This document shows, piece after piece, positions 21,716 to 32,759 of a DNA stretch of 64,000 nucleotides. Each line of letters opens with the position of its first letter. Within the stretch, counting starts at the first letter, position 1. This DNA is from Lepas anatifera (taxonomy: Eukaryota; Arthropoda; Thecostraca; Lepadidae). A program made the translations under genes and the position numbers. The notes under the pieces were generated by a model. The model saw only the letters and a program-made list of their open reading frames with translations. It was not told the DNA's origin and did not search any database. Location of the stretch: NCBI GenBank assembly GCA_034440635.1, contig JAOTON010001351.1, positions 1,908,501 through 1,972,500 on the forward strand. Direction: 5' to 3'.

Positions 21716-24700
21716 GGGCGCAAGTTTCCATATATTGGGGGGCTCGAGCCCCCAATGCTCGGAGAAGCCCCCCCAATGACCCGACGAGCCCCCCAATCCG
21801 AAGTTGCAGGCCCCTGCGGACACAGCCGGGCCCCTGCCACGATTGCGGGCCCCAGTGGTCTACTTGGGCTAGCTTTGGCTGAAGCCAGGCTCCCTGGCAT
21901 ACTTGCAGGTCCCCTGTGGGCCACCCTTAACCTCGGTGTCCGCAACCGGGCCCCTAACGATATTTTCAGGCCCACTTTGACTGCAGCCGGGTCCCTAATT
22001 CCGGCAGTCTCGGGCCTCCTGTCATCCAACCGGGTCCTCTGTGATCCACCCGGGCCTCCTGTGGACTGCAGCCGGGTCCCTTGTGATCTATCCGGCCCCC
22101 TGTGACTGCAACCGGGCCCCTCTGTGATCCACTCGCACCCCTGTGACTGCAACCGGACCCCTGTGATCCAGCCGGGCCCCCTGTAATCCACCCGGGCCCC
22201 CCGTAATCCACCCGGGCCTCCTGTCATCCACCCGGGCTCCCTGTGACTGCAACCGGGCCATCTGTGATCCAGCCTGGGGCCCTGTGACTGCAACCGGGCC
22301 CCCTGTAATCCACCCGGGCTCCCTGTGATTACAACCGGGCCCTCTATCATCCACCCGGGCCCTTGTGATACACCCGGGCCCCTGTGACTGAGACCGGGCC
22401 ATCTGTGATCCACCAGGGCCCCTATGACTGCAACCGGGCCCTCTGCGATCCACCGGGCCCTCTGTGACTGCAACCGGGCCCTCTGTGATCCACCCGGGGC
22501 CCCTGTAATTACAACCGGGCCCCCTATGATCCACCCGGGCCCCCTGTGACTGCAACCGGGGCCCGCTGTGACTGCAACCGGGCCCTCTGTGATCCACCCG
22601 GGCCCCCTGTAATGACAACCGGGCCCCCTATGATCCACCCGAGCCCCGTGACTGCAACCGGGCCATCTATGATCCACCCGGGCCCCCTGTGACTGAAACC
22701 GGGCCCCCTGTCATCCACCCGGGCCCCATGTGACTGCAACTGGGCCATCTGTGATCCACCCGGGGCCCCTGTAACTTCAACTAGGCCCCCTATGATCCAC
22801 CCAGGTCCCTAGTGACTGCGACCGGGCCCCCCGTGATCCACCCGGGCCCCCTGTGACTGCAACCGGGCCCTCTTTGAGCCACTCGGCCCCCTGTGACTGC
22901 AACCGGGCCCCCTGTAATCCACGCGGGCCCCCTGGGACTCCAACCGGGCCCCATGTGATCCACCCGGGCCCCCTGTAATTACAACCGGGCCCCTATGATC
23001 CACCCGGGCCCCTGTGACTGCAACCGGGCCCCCTGTGATACACCCGGGCCCCCTGTGATCCACCCGGGCCCACTAAGATCCACTCGGGCCCCTGTGACTG
23101 CAACCGGGCCCCCTTTGATCCACCCGGGCCCCATGTGACTGCAACCGGGGCTGCATGTGATCCATCCTGGGCCCCCTGTGATCCACACGGGCCCTCTTTG
23201 ACTGCAACCGGGTGCCCTGAGATCCACCCGGGCCCCCTGTGACTGCAAATGGATTCCCTGTGGTCCAACCGGGCCACCTGTGACTGCAACCGGGCCCCTG
23301 GAAGCCACCCGGCCCCCTGTTATCCACCCGGGCCTCGGGGCCCCTGGGACTGCAACCGGGCCCTCTGTGATCCGCCCGAGCCCCTGTCACCGCAACCGGG
23401 CGCCTGTGATCCACCCGGGCCCCCTGTGACTGCAACGGGGACCTGTGACTGCAACCGGGCTCCCTGTGATCCAGGAGGCGCGGGTCCTCTAATGCCACGG
23501 ACGGGCCCTTGCCATGAGTGCGGGGCCCCGTTGTTTATCTGGGCTTGCTGTGGCGGCGGCCGGGCTCCCTGGCATGCTTGCCTGGCATACTTGCTTGGGT
23601 GCGGTCCCCTTTAGGGCCACCCATAATGGCTGTGTCCGCAAACGGGCCCCTAACGATATTCTCAGGCCCATTTTGACTGCATCCGGGCCCCTATTTCTGG
23701 CAGAATCAGGACCTTTTTGGTTCAGCCATGCCCTCTGTGACTGCAACCGGGCTCCTTGTATTCTGCCTTGGCCCCTTTTAGTCTGCCCGGGCCCCTGTGG
23801 TCTGCCCGGGCCCCTTGTGGGCGGTCGGGGCTCCTTTTAGTCTGCCCGGGGTCCTTGTGGTCTTACCGGGCCCCTATGGTCTGCCCGGGCCCCTGTGGTC
23901 TGCCCCGGCCCCTGTGGTCTGCCCGGCCCCATTTGGTCTGCACGGACCCCTTGTATGCTAGTGCCCATTTTGGTCTGATCGAGCCCCTTGTGCTCTGCCC
24001 GGGCCTCCTGTGGTTTTGCCCCGGAACCTTTTTGGTCTGTCCGGGCCTCCGTGTGGCCTCTGCGGGGCCCCTTTTGTCCATCCAGGGCCCCTATTGTCTG
24101 CGCGGTCCCTCTGTGGTTTGCCCGGGCCCCTCCCGGTCTGCAAAGTATGGCACTTTCGACGAGATCTCGTGGTGCGGACACCCTTCAGGTGGTGCAAACT
24201 TTGGAGCAAACAAATGCCCACCTTTGCCGTCTGGTGCGAGGGAGTTCAAATCAAACACCCACAGAGTTCTGAGAAGGGATAAACTGGTAAAAACATCGAA
24301 ATTTCCGGGTCAGTGAAATTTCTCACCAGTGTTTGGTGTGAATTTTAGGCTGCTGGTGGTGCGAAAAAATCTACAAGAATGGTGCGGACTCGTCGGGTCT
24401 GCTGCCATACTTTGCAGACTGGGGCCCCTTCTGTGGTTAGCCCGGCCCCTGTGTTCAGCTCGGGTCCCTGTGGTCTGCCCGGGTCCTTTCATCTGCCCAG
24501 GCCCCGTGTGGTCTGCCCGGGCCCGCTGCCCAGCCAGTAATTCCGACCGGGCCCAGAGCGGGCTGGGCCGGGCTCTGCCCGAGCCATAAGACTCATAGCT
24601 GAGCCACATAGACTCGGGCTGAGCCCGACATTAGGTCGGGGGATGACAACTTGCCCGAGCGGTAGAGCCCGGTCTTGCTTGACCATGGGCTCTGCCCAGT

Positions 24701-24890
24701 CAAAGCCCAGCATATATCGGGCAGAGCCCAGCCAAATTGCTGGCTGTGCTCGGGCCCCTTGTGGGCTTACCGGGCTCCTATGGTTTTCTGGGTTCCTGTG
24801 GTCTGCCCGGCCCATTTGGTGTGCTCAGGCCCCCTGTGGTCTGTCCGGGCCCCTTGTGGTCTAAGAATATCGTGCAGAACCTGAAGCTGT
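21714..24890. repeat. GC-rich minisatellite block with two-level repeat structure
   Basis: 21714-22010 is a lead-in. 22010-23480 is an array of units of about 40 bp built from CCCTGTGATCCACCCGGGCC and CCCTGTGACTGCAACCGGGCC. 23500-23740 repeats the lead-in sequence (CTCCCTGGCAT..CTTGC, CCTAACGATATT, TTTTGACTGCA), so the whole unit was duplicated. 23745-24132 and 24423-24880 are arrays of units of about 23 bp (CTTGTGGTCTGCCCGGGCCC). Long open frames on both strands (up to 321 codons) are explained by the repeats. Confidence 0.9.
24133..24422. mobile_element. MITE family H copy 2, nested in minisatellite
   Basis: Ends CCGGTCTGCAAAGTATGGCA and TGCCATACTTTGCAGACTGG, flanked by GGCCCCTC and GGCCCCTT (7 of 8 identical), a target duplication taken from the minisatellite monomer. 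It is 290 bp and related to 6290-6648. Confidence 0.85.
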
Positions 24891-25644
24891 TGTGTTAGTC
24901 GCGTATTTGCAGGAGTTTCTGATTTTTAGCAGTTTCATGCCCCAGGTGGTGTATCCGTGCTCCCTGTTGCCGAAACCGGCCCCTGCCATGCTTGCGGGCC
25001 CCTGTGGTTTTCCGGGCAACGCGCGTCCGGTCCCATGCCTCCTGGAACATTCGGGGAGAGATGGATGGGGCGTGAGAAATGTTAGGCCCCATTCCTTTGT
25101 ACTGATCCTATATGAGGATTGTAAAGGGAAATAGGCAGTACCACCTATTCATAGTACCCTTGACCGGTACTCAGTATTGTAAAATGTCATTGAACTGGCA
25201 AGGTGAATGGATCAGAAAACGGTATCTTGATCATTAGGCCAAGTCGTCAGAAAATAATTTCCGATTTCGGATTACGAGTAGTGATTTTATTATGTCATGA
25301 TATGTTGCAAACCTGATGCAAGCCAAAAAAATCCGACGAATCTACGTTTCATGGGCGCGGAACGGCCTTTTCTGAAGACATGTTTTCAGTAGGACGGCGT
25401 TGAAGTCTCCATTGACTTCGCAATGCATTGTTGTCAGTATCCTTGCAGCACGGTAGCTTGGTTACCAACATCAAAACGTCGGATCCATTTGCACCCGATC
25501 CGTAGCCAGGCGGGTGCTCTGGATACCCGGGTAGCTGCTGAGAGGCCAAGGCACCCTTCGGTCCTTTCCTGGTCACCCCCTTGTATTGAAGCTAGGTGGA
25601 TTTCTCGAGTTTTGAACCTTAACAACTTTGGAAATTATTGACGT

Positions 25645-26119
25645 TTAAAGGGAATGTGGCACCTTGGTCGAATCCTGGAATTTTTAGTGTAATTAGGGGT
25701 ACTTTTTAGCCGAAAATCATGGAACTGTCCCTGATTTCTCTGATTTCTCTTAAAAATGTACAATAAGCTCAATATTTTTATTTTTAAAATGCGCCTCTAG
25801 GGGAAAAATAAATATCTGCCTGGGGATGATGTCATGATCTGGTAACCACTACCATATTCAATAGGCTTCAAGGGCTTCGATTGGCTGATACTCACCGTGA
25901 CGTCAGCATGTGTCGTTACACCAACAACTGAAAACTGTGGCCTGCTGCTCAGGGTACATGAGGGGTACATTTTAGGTAGGTTTTAGCTTGTATCTACGGA
26001 AGCTTCGAGTTTCAAGACAAATGAGATATGATATGGATGAGTACCGGGTTTTCCGGCATGCTTTAAAACTTGGCCATCTCAGTAAAAATCACGTTATAAA
26101 GGTGCCGCATTCCCTTTAA
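25645..26119 (-). mobile_element. TTAA MITE family G, copy 1
   Basis: TTAA-AGGGAATGTGGCACCTTGG at one end and AAGGTGCCGCATTCCCT-TTAA at the other, 475 bp, non-coding. The interior has TGACGTCA next to GATTGGCT (CRE-like plus CCAAT-like, about 25880-25905). Its counterpart in the other arm, G2, sits at the matching place, so insertion preceded the inverted duplication. Confidence 0.85.
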
Positions 26120-26282
26120 CGACGCACCGACCTCTTGCATTATACGGTGTCACCAACTCTCATCCTGTTGGGAGGGATGGTCAGGTTGTTCTCATTCACT
26201 GTCCCTGCCGGGGATTTGAACCCGGAACCTTTGGTGCAGGATACAGATGTGCTGCCTATAGCAACACAGCACCCCCTCCCCT
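26120..26282 (-). mobile_element. tRNA-headed SINE (S4)
   Basis: Reverse strand: GGTTCCGGGTTCAAATCCCC (B box) in a tRNA-like 5' part, then the shared tail CAGGATGAGAGTTGG..GACACCGTATAA..GGTCGGTGCGTCGTTAAA. The right-arm counterpart at about 27105-27184 has lost the B box and most of the body. Confidence 0.75.
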
Positions 26283-26447
26283 CCACCCTTAATAACTTTT
26301 GCTGGTCAGCTGGTTAAGCTTTTTCTCTAGTTGAGCACCTATTCAGATTTGGGTCTGGCTACGAGCGTGGTTTGTATGTGAGACCTTGGAGTAAGACAGT
26401 GTAGCAATGTAATAATCAAATGATCAGACTGGAGGCTGTAGGTAGGC

Positions 26448-26928
26448 TAGCCTGTGCTCACTCTGAGCCTTCCTGCCGAGGAGATGAAGATGTTCCAGAC
26501 TACTTCCATGGAAGTTGTCGACTTACTCGTTCATGGTCAGGGCGTGGAACTGTGTGTGAAGGAGGCAATGGCCGACTCCGAGGCTGTGTTCGGATACGAC
26601 AGGAGGGACGGCTTCATCAGGGCTAGGCTTACTCACAGAAGAGACCGGCAAAGTGACGCCCAAGGAAGACCTTTAAATGGTCTGCTTATATAAAGGATGG
26701 ATGACAAGTAAAACTCATGCCTAATGTACTACGGAATTGATGTGTATTGTGTAATGTGTGTAGGATATTCGAGTTGCCAGGTCATCTGCAAATATATGAT
26801 GGTGATTAAGATATACTCACAGCATTAAGCATGCGTCAGACAAATAAAGACGGCAAACAAATAGAATTAGATGTCAATCCGGTTCTTTTCAGAACTGTGT
26901 GTCTCAAAATGCCCATGACGCAGGATAG
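26448..26928. other. spacer of the palindrome; possible coding exon at 26484-26693 (+)
   Basis: The unique spacer contains an open frame from ATG 26484 (MKMFQTTSMEVVDLLVHGQG...AMADSEAVFGYDRRDGFIRA) that looks more protein-like than its surroundings. I do not recognise a family, and splice sites are not clear. It may be a fragment of a host or element gene caught between the arms. Confidence 0.3.
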
Positions 26929-27183
26929 CATACCTACAGCCTCCAGTCTGATCATTTGATTATTACATTACTACACTCTTACTCCAAGGTCTCACATACA
27001 AACCACCCTCGTAGCCAGACCCAAATCTGAGTAGGTGCTCAACTAAAGAAAAAGTTCAACAAGCTGAACAGCCAAAGTTATTAAGGGTGGAGGGGGAGGG
27101 GTGCTGTGTTGCAGTAGATGTAGATGTAGTCCCAAAAGGATGAGAGTTGGCGACACCGTGTAATCCAAGAGGTCGGTGCGTCG

Positions 27184-27648
27184 TTAAAGGGAATGCGGCA
27201 CCTTTATAACGTGATTTTTACTGAGATGGCCAAGTTTTAAAGCATGCCAGAAAACCCGGTACTCAATATATCATTTGTCTTGAAACTCGAAGCTTCCGTA
27301 GATACAAGCTAAAACCTACCTAAAATGTACCCCTCATGTACCCTGAGCAGCAGGCCACAGTTTTCAGCTGTTGGTGTGACGACACATGCTGACGTCACGG
27401 TGAGTATCAGCCAATCGAAGCCCTTGAAGCCTATTGAATATGGTAGTGGTTACCAGATCATGACATCATCCGCAGGCAGATATTTATTTTTCCCCTAGAG
27501 GCGCATTTTAAAAATAAAAATATTGAGCTTATTGTACATTTTTAAGAGAAATCAGAGAAATCAGGGACAGTTCCATTATTTTCGGCTAAAAAGTACCCCT
27601 AATTACACTAAATTCCAGGATTCGACCAGGGTGCCACATTCCCTATAA
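27184..27648 (+). mobile_element. TTAA MITE family G, copy 2
   Basis: TTAA-AGGGAATGCGGCACCTTT at the left; CAGGGTGCCACATTCCCT-ATAA at the right, where the outer TTAA has mutated. Allelic in position to G1 in the other arm. Confidence 0.85.
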
Positions 27649-28017
27649 ACGTCAACAATTTCCAAAGTTGTTAAGGTTCAAAACTCGAGAAATCCACCTA
27701 GCTTCAATACAAGGGGGTGACCAGGAAAGGACCAGAGGGTGCCTTGGCCTCTCAGCACCTACCCGGGTATCCAGAGCACCCGCCTGGCTACGGATCGGGT
27801 GCAAGTGGATCCGACGTTTTGATGTTGGTAACCAAGCTACCGTGCTGCAAGGATACTGACAACAATGCATTGCGAAGTCAATGAAGACTTCAACGCCGTC
27901 CTACTGAAAACATGCCTTCAGAAAAGGCCGTTCCGCGCCCATTAAACGTAGATTCGTCGGATTTGTCTTGCTTGCATCATGTTTGCAACATATCATGACA
28001 TAATAAAATCACTACTC

Positions 28018-28850
28018 TTAACACGCGCATTGACGGGGGGCGGTACCCGCCCCCTCGGGTTTTTCGGAGATAGTAGAAAACGGCGGCGCGTAGCGCCGCC
28101 GTACTTGGTATACCTTTTCCTCATCATTTTTACAACTTCTGTGAAAATTTTAAGGTTAGTCATCTCAGGTCAGGTCACCAGTACAGGTCAAGTGACCCGA
28201 CCTCAAAAAAGTTTAAGATAGCATAAGTCGGAGGAGGGTGAACTTATCCGATTGAAACTCATATCACATAATGGCCCCACCGAGTTCTCTAAAATATGTT
28301 CCGGTATTTTTGATATCGATGACCTAAGGTCAGGTACGAGGCATGACCTCTCCATTGGAAATACATGGGAAAAATGGTTTTACGGAATAACTCAGTAACG
28401 GATGGTGATAGAGCATTTATTTTAGCTGCATTAGACTCGCCTAGGCTTTGCGGTTCTAATGATATGCATTTTATATAATTTGACCCTGACCTGACCTCAG
28501 GTCAGGTCAAATCCTTGATTTGACCTATCGAGGTCAAATTATATATCATTCGATTCGGCTTGCTAAGAGGATTCATATAGTTCAAGTCGTTTTGCTCTAT
28601 CTTTACTTGTTCAGATGTAATGGCCGAAAAACTGAATTTACATGTTATCCCTATGACGGGCATGTTTTGACCTCTCGTGACCTTAAATGTGACCTGACAA
28701 AAAATGGTTCAAATGTTTTCGATGGAAAAGTGGATGGGCAGCCTAACGCCGTTTACCGTTTTCGCTACCTACCGTGGTTCTCAGATCTTAGGGGCGGGTA
28801 CCCCCCCCCGTCAATGCGAAGGTGGCTCAGACCCCGTCAATGCGTGTTAA
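28018..28850 (+). mobile_element. TTAA element B2
   Basis: TTAA-CACGCGCATTGACGGG at the left and CCCCGTCAATGCGTG-TTAA at the right. Near the left end are GGGGGGCGGTACCCGCCCCC and CGGCGGCGC-GTA-GCGCCGCCG, followed by AGGTCA clusters. A 23-bp odd palindrome at 28487-28509 consists of two TGACCT, a central C, and two AGGTCA (overlapping). The empty site in the other palindrome arm proves the borders. Non-coding. Confidence 0.9.
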
Positions 28851-29020
28851 TCCGAAATAGGAAATCATTTTCTGACGACTTGCTCTATTGATCATGTAAC
28901 ATAAATATCGGTAGGTTCGATTTCCCTGCTGATAAAGGAATTTCGCACTTCGATCTCTACCTTCCATTTGTATCAAATTATTCGTGATAATGCGATTTCG
29001 TTCCAGGTGTGAATGTTAAA

Positions 29021-29130
29021 ATGGTTGGACAGTATAAACGTAAGTCGGGTGCACAAAAACGTAAAACAGAGAACATTCAAGCCCGAGAGGCTGCTCTGGC
29101 AAAACTACCCAAACTTTCTTCATTTTTCAG
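29021..29130 (+). CDS. exon 1, hAT/ZMYM-type N-terminus (partial gene)
   Basis: ATG at 29021 (context AAAATGG) opens MVGQYKRKSGAQKRKTENIQ and ends ..LPKLSSFF, then a GT donor at 29131 (CAG|GTAACC), splice phase 2. A basic KRK-SGA-KRK start followed by LPKLSSFF is the usual N-terminus of hAT-5/ZMYM-like transposases and domesticated relatives. In that family a zinc finger and an RNase-H-like DDE catalytic domain follow, but neither is found in the window. It is either a truncated transposon gene or the start of a gene whose other exons I cannot see. Confidence 0.55.
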
Positions 29131-29418
29131 GTAACCTATGAATCTAGAATCGTCTTGCTAATTTTGCAAACTGTTATAAAATGACCTCGATCATATTTGC
29201 ATTTAATCTCTAGCAACGTACGCATCCACTTAAAGTAGTTCATATCACTACTATTTTTGGTACTTTGCAAGCTACGTTCATGTATTGACCGCAAAAAATT
29301 AAAACCCCAATTTAAAACTAACTCGGAAAAGTGCAATGTGTATAGTTTCCGGCAAAATGGTAAAAGTAAGGTTGTAATTCCAATCCTTCTTTTCCTGATC
29401 ATTGCCTTCCTCGGCCAG

Positions 29419-29534
29419 GCCACCAGCCGGATCCCGTTTGCTAAAAGAACCTCCAGCATCCATCCCTCCTGCGTCGTCCGGGGCTGATCCAGTTGTACCT
29501 CCGGAGGAGAGCATCCGCGTGGACGACGAAGACG
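29419..29534 (+). CDS. exon 2 of the hAT/ZMYM-type N-terminus
   Basis: A pyrimidine-rich tract (CTTCTTTTCCTG...CCTTCCTCGGCCAG) precedes 29419, and GACG|GTAGGT gives a donor at 29535. The phase-2 junction from exon 1 is restored, and the joined frame stays open: proline-rich PPAGSRLLKEPPASIPPASS, then acidic VPPEESIRVDDED. Ends in phase 1. The low-complexity linker fits the disordered region after the LPKLSSFF start. Frames in the wrong phase contain a stop (TGA at 29485), supporting this splice. Confidence 0.5.
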
Positions 29535-29814
29535 GTAGGTAGACACCTACTTGTCCAATACCCTTACATACTTTGGCAGCTCGTTCAAAAGATTGGGTCT
29601 TCAGACTACTTTTTGGGCTAAATAGTGCAAATCATGAACAGTGACGAATAGCGCGCAAAAATTGTTATATAACCTTTGCAGTCAGTTTGCAACAACAAAC
29701 GGTCGAAAATACGTTTTTTTCGGTCACATTTTCATAAAAAAATACGGGCCCCCCATCATGTACGGGCCCCCTTTCGAGCCGGGTACCCCCAATCGAAAAC
29801 ATAAAGTTGCACCC

Positions 29815-30185
29815 CTGTGCCCCCTCCAAACGGAAAAGCTCGGGGCAAAACTATGTTTTTGCCCCCAAAGTGATCGACCTCCTTTTTTCCCCTGACTCCT
29901 TTTTAGTTTATGAGCAAGATTTTGGTGCTTCAACTCTCAACTCCAAACAGAACCAGTTAGGTTCAGTGTAAATATTAGGCCCTGGACTGGAAAAAGGATC
30001 TCGAGCCCTTCTTTTTCACCAGGTGAGGTTTTTTTGCTTTTTGCCTCAAATACCCAAAATTCTACCGGAAAGTAATATTGTAGCGCAGCTTTCACGACGT
30101 GACGTTGTTTTTATTTTTTGTTTTTGCTTTTCGACTTTTGACTTTGGTTTGCCCCTCCCAAACCGACCGGCTAGATCCGCCACTG
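29815..30185. mobile_element. hAT-type repeat, family K copy 1 (left end lost)
   Basis: Shares CAAACGGAAAAGCTCGGGGC, GATCGACCTCC and GGTGCTTCAACTC with 53863 and 50600, and ends CCGGCTAGATCCGCCACTG, the inverse of the CAGTGGCGGATC start. Confidence 0.65.
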
Positions 30186-32690
30186 TCATGTTGTACCTCA
30201 TTTGATTTACCGTCACGAAAGAAAGCAAATGCCTTCTAAAGAAATGATTCTAAATCAACTCTGTCAGACCTAAGAGTCGAAAAAGCTCACCTACATGCAA
30301 CTTTCTTTGACCTGTCATTACCTGAATATTGTTTTGGGGCAAAAGTGACGAATGCAGTTTTTCATGAATTTAAGTGAGCAATCCAACAGCGTTGGCTTTT
30401 GTTGTCCTGCTCAGGAGCTGAGTTCTAGGGGGAGGGGTGTTTGAAACCCTCCCATCAGGCCGAAGGTAGGTGGGAGGCAAAGTGCAGCCAGGTTAAGCAT
30501 GCAGATATCGCCTGTACTTATATAGCCGAAGAAAAATTATGCCGGGAGTTAGATTCGAACCGGCGATCTTCTACATGGAAGACAAATGTGATTTCAGGTA
30601 GCCACTCCGACTGCCATTGTAGCGAAAAAATCGTACACTCAACTGAGGACGGTAGAAACAGCATGGTAAGAACGGCAAATTAAGCAATCCAGCAAGAATG
30701 GGACAACAGTGCTGCCTTCCGTTTACCGTTTGCCTGGTGTGGTGGTAGTACCATTCCTAATGGTGTGCATATTTTGGTCAGTGGTAGGATGGAAAGGGTG
30801 GCGACATGGTAAGACGTTCGTCTGTTATGGAGAAGTTCGCTGATTCGAATCTGACTCGTGGCATGCTCTTCCGTAATTTTTATTATTATTTTATAATGTT
30901 TGTCTCGTGGAAACATGATGATATTTGTCTCTCGTGGAAATTGATTATAATGTGTGTGGGTGTGTTGCGCATTTTACTTTGGAACTGTTATTTACAGTTG
31001 AGTTGAGTGTTTGGACAGCACACATCACAGCGGTGTAATTGAGGCATGGTGAGGTGAAAGCCATCGGTGGCTGTATTGCGTGCCTGCGGTTTATCCAGCG
31101 CTGCGTGTTCTTGCACCCTGGCCTGGTCACGGAGCCTGGGATAACACGTCAGAGCGGCCCTGGGGCCCAGCGGTCTTGCGCGATACTGTCAGCAGGATGT
31201 GTAAAGAATGGATTGATTTTTTGGGGTTACGAAGACAAGGCGCCAGCGCCAACGTGAATACCAAGCGACATCGATACAGATCAAAATTACACAATGTTAG
31301 TGAAATGAGACTCGAGTTGCGGATAAAACCTAGATCACAATGGAAAGTGAGGGTGTCAGAGGCTGCGAGCGCTCAGAAACCAGCGGGAGAAAGTTTATTA
31401 ATTATCCTGGCTTCGTAGTCTTACATTGTAAGCGATGGGATGAGACCAGATAGCACTGCGACACAATGATTGCGTGTTCACGTCCCCTGAAAGTGATTCC
31501 AGGGACGCTGCATAATGCTATATTCTTCCACAAAATTAGTTGATTTGCATCATATCTTATCCTTCCTGGGGTTGAGTAAGCCGATCGTTTTTTTTTTTAA
31601 CAGGTAGGCTCCAATGACATCGCACATCCAAGAAGTTGGAATCGCTGCTGTTTTTCCAGCGTGACCAAAATCTACAGGCGTTACGTTAGGTGCCTACAAA
31701 AGAGGCACGTATGAAAAATGCGCCCGGAATTTGAAAGGTTTTGTAACAATAATTTAATGGGTCATGCTGTTGGAAGTCTTCCCTCATTGTATTATTTCTG
31801 TGGAATTACATCTCACTATCTAGCGCCTGCTACTAAGGCCAGGCTCCGCGGAGAGCTGGGGCGTGCATGACTTGGTCAATGTCGGCGCCTCCCTGGTGGA
31901 ACCTTCCGCAGTCATCTGACGGCTCACTTTCACTTCCCGCTATTAGGCGTGGTGTTTTACTATGGAGCACTGCATGGACCTGAATTATTTCATTTCATTA
32001 TTAATTTCCATGAAATACCATTCCGAGCAAAAACAGACTATTCATAATAGCATGAGCCTTCTAAATGATTATCTTAGGCCTGAATTGTAGCGTACGCTAT
32101 TTCAATATTCACAGTTAACACTTCTAAAAATGATTGTAATATGCATTATCACCTAAAACTCACCAAATAGTCGATAATTAAAACAAACTAAGATATTGGA
32201 TTGACCGGATTGGCTGCCGCCGTTTGGCTGGGCTGCCGTCGCAGGCGACAGTACCGTTCCTCACCTCACGTGCTGGCCGGCGGGCGTGGCCTTGCCCTTG
32301 GCTGGTGACCCGGCACCACGTCAGAAGAGAGAGGGTAGGACACACGCCGCGGGGCTGCAGCCCAATATCAGTCCCAACGCAGACGACAGAACAGAAGCTT
32401 GGCTGACGAGGCTGTTCACGTGTTGTCTCAACTAAAATACCGGTCTACGCACGCTGAAGGATTCTGTGCTTCATCAAATATCATTTTGTGGTGACCTTTA
32501 CGACTGGGGAACTCATTGCCGAGGCACGACGTCGCCTGGATTATATTGCTGTTCTCAGACACATATTTGGGTCCGAGAGCTGTGAAAATATCCGGTGGAG
32601 CGTTTTTCAAGTCTGTGGAAGATTAGTGGTGGAATACTCAAAGACTTCAAACACATCGGCTACGCTTCCCTAAACGGTCATAGCCAAACG
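30186..32690. other. no confident gene; two tRNA-like SINE pieces
   Basis: Minus strand 30537-30620 has CGCCGGTTCGAATCTAACTC (B box) with an upstream A-box-like GAGTGGCTACC. Plus strand 30798-30865 has GGTGGCGACATGGTAAGAC and GCTGATTCGAATCTGAC. Both are tRNA-like heads without paired acceptor stems. The frames at 31039-31418 have no recognisable domain. 32215-32370 is CpG-rich and lies just upstream of the candidate first exon at 32697. Confidence 0.4.
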
Positions 32691-32696
32691 CTCAGG

Positions 32697-32730
32697 ATGG
32701 TCAACTGCGCATCGATAGTGCTCCTTGCAG
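32697..32730 (+). CDS. candidate signal-peptide exon
   Basis: ATG with A at -3 and G at +4, encoding MVNCASIVLLA and stopping at GCAG|GTAATT (phase 1). The hydrophobic stretch right after the start looks like the beginning of a signal peptide. A CpG-rich region lies 330-480 bp upstream. The pairing with 33839 is inferred from phase only. Confidence 0.4.
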
Positions 32731-32759
32731 GTAATTTTTTATAACATCCAATTTCTCGC

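Larger units (their letters stand above)
25226..26447. repeat. left arm of 3.7-kb palindrome
   Basis: The arm matches the reverse complement of 26929-28897 throughout, including MITE G1 and a SINE tail. Differences are scattered substitutions, a SINE body missing on the right, and a TTAA element (B2) present only on the right. The site CTACTC-GTAA-TCCGAAAT near 25265 is the empty counterpart of B2. Confidence 0.9.
26929..28897. repeat. right arm of 3.7-kb palindrome
   Basis: Inverted partner of 25226-26447, enlarged by insertion of B2 (28018-28850). After B2 the arm resumes with TCCGAAATAGGAAATCATTTT and continues to about 28897, matching the reverse of 25226-25270. Confidence 0.9.

Noticed and set aside
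21712..22677. 321-codon minus-strand frame rich in GPG/RGP
   Set aside because: It is explained by the 40-bp GC-rich minisatellite and continues in other frames alike.
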